Assembly (NCBI GenBank): GCA_905373325.1
Contig: CAJPTB010000039.1
Location: forward strand, 1-10,006
Origin: an uncultured Ancrocorticia sp.
GTDB taxonomy: Bacteria; Actinomycetota; Actinomycetes; Actinomycetales; Actinomycetaceae
Direction: 5' to 3'
Length of the DNA stretch: 10,006 nt
In this document: positions 6,032 to 10,006 of the stretch, piece after piece
Numbering within the stretch: position 1 is the stretch's first letter
How the letters are laid out: each line of letters starts with the position of its first letter
Program-made: the position numbers and the translations under genes
Notes under the pieces: model-generated
Database searches by the model: none
What the model saw: the letters and a program-made list of their open reading frames with translations, nothing else
What the model was told of the DNA's origin: nothing

Positions 6032-6090
6032 GGCGGCCTAGGACTCAAGGTTACTTGGGCCCTAGGCCGCCTCGTTATTGGTTGCTTTTC
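6032..6090 (+). terminator. Strong bipartite hairpin, probable rplJL terminator or attenuator before rpoB
   Basis: GGCGGCCTAGG (6032-6042) pairs perfectly with CCTAGGCCGCC (6061-6071). After one A-C mismatch the stem continues as CTCAAG (6044-6049) with CTTGGG (6054-6059), one G-U, around a GTTA loop: 17 bp in total. The following sequence TCGTTATTGGTTGCTTTTCC is T-rich but interrupted, so termination may be partial. In E. coli the rplL-rpoB junction holds a partial terminator and an RNase III site; a similar role is plausible here. Confidence 0.7.
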
Positions 6091-6257
6091 CTTGGGGGCG
6101 GAGGTGGAGGACCAGCCGGATGTGTCGCAGTTTTTCGGAAGTAAAGACTTTATATGGCTATCTTACGTTCTCAAACATTGTTGTCCGTCTATAGAGATTA
6201 AGAAGAGGCCCTCGATATGAAAGTTCTTTGCAAATTATGGCGATCAAAAGTGGAGCT

Positions 6258-6297
6258 TATAATCCACGCAGGAACTTTTCATGACGATTAATCGTCA
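6258..6297 (+). promoter_or_regulatory. Candidate -10 element with a perfect 16-bp palindrome just downstream
   Basis: TATAAT at 6258-6263 is a perfect -10 hexamer. The -35 at the right distance (TTATGG, 6235-6240) is poor. TGACGATTAATCGTCA at 6282-6297 is a perfect palindrome lying 19 nt after the -10, where a dimeric repressor could block a polymerase starting near 6270. Which regulator, if any, binds it is unknown. The transcript would read toward rpoB. Confidence 0.35.
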
Positions 6298-6501
6298 AAA
6301 TCCCCTAAATAGCAGATTCAGGTCATTTTAATCGCCCTGCTTCTTCAATTGCCGTTGGCGGCGGCGTTGTCCAGCGAACTGCGTCGGTTGATCTATGGGC
6401 GGCGTCGATTGGCGGTCAAACTCCGTTGACTGGCTCGTGAACGGCTCTTTGCCCGAGAGTCTGACGACGTCGGTCCTCGCCTGCCGCGTCGACATCGACC
6501 C

Positions 6502-6550
6502 GCAAACGGCGCCGCAAAGAGGGGGCCGGGTGGCCCCCGGCAAACGGCGC
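6502..6550. repeat. Hairpin flanked by 11-nt direct repeats
   Basis: GCAAACGGCGC occurs at 6502-6512 and 6540-6550. Between them GGGGGCC (6521-6527) pairs with GGCCCCC (6532-6538) around GGGT. The direct repeat flanking a perfect stem could be the footprint of a small insertion or a folded RNA element; it is too short to assign. Confidence 0.45.
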
Positions 6551-6579
6551 TCCGATTCTCGGACGAACGAGGTGCGAGA

Positions 6580-6624
6580 CCGATCTCCGCGAATCCGATC
6601 GCCGAGAGCCCGATCGCCGCTTGG
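6580..6624. repeat. 15-nt degenerate tandem repeat, three units
   Basis: CCGATC recurs at 6580, 6595 and 6610, exactly 15 nt apart, each followed by a TCCG, GCCG or GCCG block. In one forward frame the units read as DRSP-R, IRSP-R, ARSP. With no supported gene here I treat it as a simple tandem array. Confidence 0.5.
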
Positions 6625-6699
6625 ACCGCGTCGCACTTGCACATCGCGCTCGGGTGTGGGACAGTTTTTCCGAACGCAGTTGTTCAGTGACGCCTTCCA

Positions 6700-6724
6700 C
6701 AGGGCGCGCTGTGGCGCGCGCCTG
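6700..6724 (+). repeat. GC-rich hairpin upstream of rpoB
   Basis: CAGGGCGCGC (6700-6709) pairs with GCGCGCGCCTG (6714-6724) over 10 bp with one bulged G, around the loop TGTG. It is about 125 nt before the rpoB start and is followed by a weakly T-rich stretch, so it could be a partial terminator or a structure in the rpoB leader. Confidence 0.45.
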
Positions 6725-6850
6725 CCATTTGGTGTATTGTAGGTATTTGCTTCGTGTAACTACCAGTGTGTCCAGAAGGCCCTTAAAGCTTGGAAACTAT
6801 TGGAAATACCCGGATGCGACCGCCTTACCAACGTCAGGGAAGGAACCCCT

Positions 6851-9800
6851 TTGGCTGCTTCGCGCACCTATTCGCTCTCCGCACGCAATGGAAAGCCGGT
6901 CGTTGACCGCGTTTCCTTTGCCAAGATTCACGAGCCTCTTCAACTCCCGAATCTCCTGGGCCTGCAGACCGACAGTTTCGGTTGGCTCGTCGGCTCCGAG
7001 CAGTGGACCTCGCGGAACCCCGGTTCCCAATCCGGCCTCGAGGAGATCTTCGAAGAGATTTCGCCCATTGAAAACGCAGCCCAGACCATGGGGCTCGTGC
7101 TTTCCTCCCCGCATCTGGAGGATCCCAAGTACTCCATCGCCGAATGTCGCGAGCGCGATCTGACGTACGCCGCTCCTCTGTACGTGACAGCAGAATTCCA
7201 GAACTACGAGACCGGCGAGATCAAAAGCCAGACCACGTTCATCGGCGACTTCCCGCTCATGACCGAGCGCGGAACGTTCATCATCAACGGCACCGAGCGC
7301 GTCGTCGTCTCCCAGCTTGTGCGCTCGCCGGGCGTGTACTATGAACGGCTCGCCGACAAAACCTCCGACAAAGACGTGTTCAACGTCAAGATCATTCCCT
7401 CGCGCGGGGCTTGGCTCGAGTTCGAGATCGACAAGCGCGACGCCGTCGGAGTGCGCGTGGACCGCAAACGCAAGCAGTCGGTGACGGTCTTCCTCAAGGC
7501 CCTCGGCATGAGCGAGTCGGAGATCCGCGAAATCTTCGGCGACTTCCCCGCGCTCATCGAGACGCTCGAGAAAGACACCGTGCACACCCAGGAAGAGGCC
7601 TTGACGGATCTGTACCGCAAGCTTCGGCCGGGCGAGCCGCCGACGGCCGAGGCCGGGCGCGCGCTTCTCAACAACTTCTACTTCAACACGAAGCGCTACG
7701 ACACTGCTAAGGTCGGCCGCTTCAAGCTCAACAAGAAACTCGGCCTCGACCCGGCCAACGAGTCGCGCCAGCTCGGCATCTCGGACATCACGGCCGTGCT
7801 GCGCTATCTTTTGGCGCTTCACGCCGGGCATGAAAAGGTCCTGTGCGGCGAGGGCGGCGTCGAAGTGGAAATCGAGACGGACGACATCGACCACTTCGGC
7901 AACCGCCGCATTCGCGCCGTCGGCGAACTCATCCAGAATCAGGTTCGCACCGGGCTTTCGCGTTTGGACCGCATGGTTCGCGAGCGCATGACGACGCAGG
8001 AGGCGGAAGCCATCACTCCGTCCTCGCTCATCAACATCCGGCCCATCGTCGCGGCCATCAAGGAGTTCTTCGGGACTTCCCAGCTTTCGCAGTTCATGGA
8101 TCAGAACAACCCCCTCGCGGGCCTGACCCACAAGCGTCGCCTCTCGGCCCTTGGCCCCGGCGGCCTCTCCCGCGACCGCGCGGGCATGGAAGTGCGCGAC
8201 GTCCACTCGTCCCATTACGGCCGCATGTGCCCGATCGAGACTCCCGAAGGCCCGAACATCGGCCTCATCGGGTCCCTCGCATCGTTCGCGCGCATCAACC
8301 CCTTCGGCTTTATCGAGACGCCCTACCGGGTGGTGAACAACGGCGTCGTCACGGACGAGATCGTCTACCTTCAAGCGGACGACGAGGACAAGGCCGTCAT
8401 CGCCCAGGCCGAGGTGCCGCTCGATGAGAACAACCGCTTCGTCGACGAAGAGGCGCTGTGCCGGATGCCGGGAGGCGAGCCCGCGCTCGTCCCAGTGGAC
8501 GAGATCGACTTCATGGACGTTTCGGCGCGGCAAATGTGTTCGGTGGGAACCGCCATGATCCCCTTCCTCGAGCACGACGACGCCAACCGAGCCCTCATGG
8601 GCGCCAACATGCAGCGCCAGGCCGTTCCGCTCATCCGGCCCTCCGCCCCGTACGTGGGCACGGGCATGGAGATGCGATCCGCGGTCGACGCCGGCGACGT
8701 CACCGTGGCCAAAGAGCCCGGAGTCGTTTTGGAGGTCGACGCCGACTCCGTCGTCGTCGAGCAGGACAACGGACGCCATGTGACGTACAAGCTGACGAAG
8801 TTCGACCGCTCCAACCCCGGAAACTGCACCAACCAGCAGGTTGTGGTCAGCCCCGGGGACAGGCTGGAGGCCGGGACGCTCATCGCGGACGGGCCGGCGA
8901 CCGAAGGCGGGGAGCTGGCCCTCGGCCAGAACCTCCTCGTCGCGTTCATGACGTGGAACGGCTTCAACTACGAGGACGCGATCATTCTCTCCGAGCGTTG
9001 CGTCAAGGACGATCTGCTCACCTCGATCCACATCGAGGAGCACGAGGTCGATGCGCGCGACACAAAGCTGGGGCCCGAGGAGATCACCCGGGACATCCCC
9101 AACGTCTCAGACGAGATGCTTTCGCACCTCGACGAGCACGGCGTCATCCGGATTGGCGCGGAAGTGCAGGCGGGGGACATCCTCGTCGGCAAGATCACGC
9201 CCAAGGGCGAAACCGAGCTGACCAGCGAAGAGCGTCTGCTTCGCGCGATCTTCGGCGAGAAGGCCAAAGAAGTTCGCGACACCTCGCTGCGGGTCCCGCA
9301 CGGAGAGTCGGGAATCGTCATCGGCGTTCGCCAGTTCACGAAAGACAACAACGACGAGCTGGCCTCCGACGTCAACGAGACGGTTCGCGTCTACATCGCC
9401 CAGCGCCGCAAGATCACGATCGGCGACAAGATGGCGGGACGCCATGGAAACAAGGGCGTCATCTCGCGAATCCTCCCCGTCGAGGACATGCCTTTCATGG
9501 AGGACGGCACACCCGTCGACATCATCCTCAACCCGCTGGGCGTGCCCGGCCGCATGAACCTCGGCCAGGTCTACGAGCTGCACCTGGGATGGATCGCCAG
9601 CCAAGGGTGGGACGCCAGCGCCGCTCGCGAAGCCGGCGAGGCGTGGGCGAAGCGCCTTCCCGAGGCGACGGTCAAGGGCAAGCCGGGCCAGCACGTTGCG
9701 ACGCCCGTGTTCGACGGCGTCCGAGGCGACGAGCTTTCGGGCCTCCTCGGTTCGACGCTGCCCAACCGCGACGGCGAGGTCCTCGTCAACGCCGAAGGCA

Positions 9801-10006
9801 AGGCGAGGCTGTTCGACGGCCGCTCGGGCGAGCCTTTCCCCGAGCCGATCTCTGTCGGCTACATGTACATGCTCAAGCTGCACCACCTCGTGGACGACAA
9901 GATCCACGCCCGTTCGACGGGGCCGTACTCGATGGTCACCCAGCAGCCGCTTGGCGGCAAGGCCCAGTTCGGCGGACAGCGCTTCGGCGAAATGGAGGTG
10001 TGGGCC
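6851..10006 (+). CDS. rpoB: DNA-directed RNA polymerase beta subunit, C-terminus cut off by the window edge
   Basis: The frame is open for 1052 codons to the window end with no stop; roughly 100 C-terminal residues are missing. The product forms half of the RNA polymerase active-site cleft. The start TTG (6851) gives [14 protein letters not shown], like the TTG starts of other actinobacterial rpoB genes, and AGGGAAGGAA ends 5 nt before it. [19 protein letters not shown] is the conserved N-terminus. The rifampicin region spans residues 408-435, with Asp417, His427 and Ser432 at the positions of E. coli 516, 526 and 531, all the sensitive-type residues. [18 protein letters not shown] follows. 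[13 protein letters not shown] (858-870) carries Lys860 and Lys868, equivalent to the active-site lysines 1065 and 1073 of E. coli. The sequence ends in [12 protein letters not shown] at the clamp connector. rpoC is expected next. Confidence 0.98.
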   Translation, partial: MAASRTYSLSARNGKPVVDRVSFAKIHEPLQLPNLLGLQTDSFGWLVGSEQWTSRNPGSQSGLEEIFEEISPIENAAQTMGLVLSSPHLEDPKYSIAECRERDLTYAAPLYVTAEFQNYETGEIKSQTTFIGDFPLMTERGTFIINGTERVVVSQLVRSPGVYYERLADKTSDKDVFNVKIIPSRGAWLEFEIDKRDAVGVRVDRKRKQSVTVFLKALGMSESEIREIFGDFPALIETLEKDTVHTQEEALTDLYRKLRPGEPPTAEAGRALLNNFYFNTKRYDTAKVGRFKLNKKLGLDPANESRQLGISDITAVLRYLLALHAGHEKVLCGEGGVEVEIETDDIDHFGNRRIRAVGELIQNQVRTGLSRLDRMVRERMTTQEAEAITPSSLINIRPIVAAIKEFFGTSQLSQFMDQNNPLAGLTHKRRLSALGPGGLSRDRAGMEVRDVHSSHYGRMCPIETPEGPNIGLIGSLASFARINPFGFIETPYRVVNNGVVTDEIVYLQADDEDKAVIAQAEVPLDENNRFVDEEALCRMPGGEPALVPVDEIDFMDVSARQMCSVGTAMIPFLEHDDANRALMGANMQRQAVPLIRPSAPYVGTGMEMRSAVDAGDVTVAKEPGVVLEVDADSVVVEQDNGRHVTYKLTKFDRSNPGNCTNQQVVVSPGDRLEAGTLIADGPATEGGELALGQNLLVAFMTWNGFNYEDAIILSERCVKDDLLTSIHIEEHEVDARDTKLGPEEITRDIPNVSDEMLSHLDEHGVIRIGAEVQAGDILVGKITPKGETELTSEERLLRAIFGEKAKEVRDTSLRVPHGESGIVIGVRQFTKDNNDELASDVNETVRVYIAQRRKITIGDKMAGRHGNKGVISRILPVEDMPFMEDGTPVDIILNPLGVPGRMNLGQVYELHLGWIASQGWDASAAREAGEAWAKRLPEATVKGKPGQHVATPVFDGVRGDELSGLLGSTLPNRDGEVLVNAEGKARLFDGRSGEPFPEPISVGYMYMLKLHHLVDDKIHARSTGPYSMVTQQPLGGKAQFGGQRFGEMEVWA

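Larger units (their letters stand above)
6091..6850 (+). other. Long rplL-rpoB spacer: AT-rich block then GC-rich repeats, no confident gene
   Basis: 6121-6300 is about 38% G+C by hand count and holds a TATAAT box, a 16-bp palindrome and two tiny ORFs. 6350-6650 is GC-rich with open frames on both strands but no recognisable protein and no good ribosome binding site. 6700-6724 holds a strong hairpin. rpoB probably has its own promoter somewhere here, but I could not fix a -35/-10 pair close to the gene with confidence. Confidence 0.5.

Noticed and set aside
5996..6220. Plus-strand 74-codon frame after rplL
   Set aside because: It runs through the large hairpin 6032-6071, has only a TTG start and no recognisable product.
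6395..6742. Plus-strand open frame of 115 codons before rpoB, with a minus-strand rival at 6328-6642
   Set aside because: No ribosome binding site and no homology; both strands are open because of GC bias, and the sequence includes hairpins and tandem repeats.
6729..6762. Possible rpoB promoter using TTGGTG and TAACTA
   Set aside because: The spacing is about 22 nt and the -10 lacks the final T; alternative pairs in this stretch are no better.
6797..9043. Very long open frame (748 codons) on the minus strand
   Set aside because: It lies opposite rpoB, which is unmistakable on the plus strand. Its translation is rich in Arg, His, Asp and Val as expected for the antisense of a GC-rich gene, with no domain.
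9107..9907. Minus-strand open frame of 266 codons
   Set aside because: Antisense of rpoB with the same composition bias and no recognisable domain.

Overview
The window is bacterial and most likely actinobacterial. It carries rplJ, rplL and rpoB in order, it is GC-rich with strong G/C third positions, TTG start codons are used for rpoB and two other genes, and the RpoB rifampicin-region sequence is close to that of Actinomycetaceae and Bifidobacteriaceae relatives. I suggest an Actinomyces-like organism, by inference only; I could not run a phylogeny.

Layout. (1) 1-525, minus strand: the first 175 codons of a YbaK/EbsC-family aminoacyl-tRNA deacylase-like gene, with a promoter and ribosome binding site. 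(2) About 593-1070: an AT-richer stretch with no confident gene, only a weak minus-strand ORF, a small plus-strand ORF and an imperfect direct repeat. (3) 1071-2172: two tandem paralogous genes for unrecognised small membrane proteins. Each has two membrane segments flanking an external domain with a CHxVGW motif and a second conserved Cys. Both start with TTG inside a near-identical 20-nt sequence. (4) 2475-3875: a polytopic membrane protein resembling GT-C-fold glycosyltransferases. (5) 4067-4663: uridine kinase (udk). (6) 4815-5976: the rplJL operon with a sigma-70-type promoter, a structured L10 leader containing an intrinsic terminator and a competing antiterminator, rplJ (L10) and rplL (L7/L12). 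(7) 5977-6850: a long rplL-rpoB spacer with a strong bipartite hairpin just after rplL, a block of about 38% GC with a perfect 16-bp palindrome, and several further hairpins and short repeats. (8) 6851 to the end: rpoB, lacking its C-terminus because the window stops.

How the genes fit together. L10 and L7/L12 form the ribosomal stalk, and their synthesis is probably balanced by L10-complex binding to the leader, which would favour termination before rplJ. The hairpin after rplL and the long spacer suggest that rpoB is at least partly separated from stalk-protein transcription. The paralogous pair is the least explained part of the window and the best candidate for an undescribed system. Its function cannot be read from the sequence.
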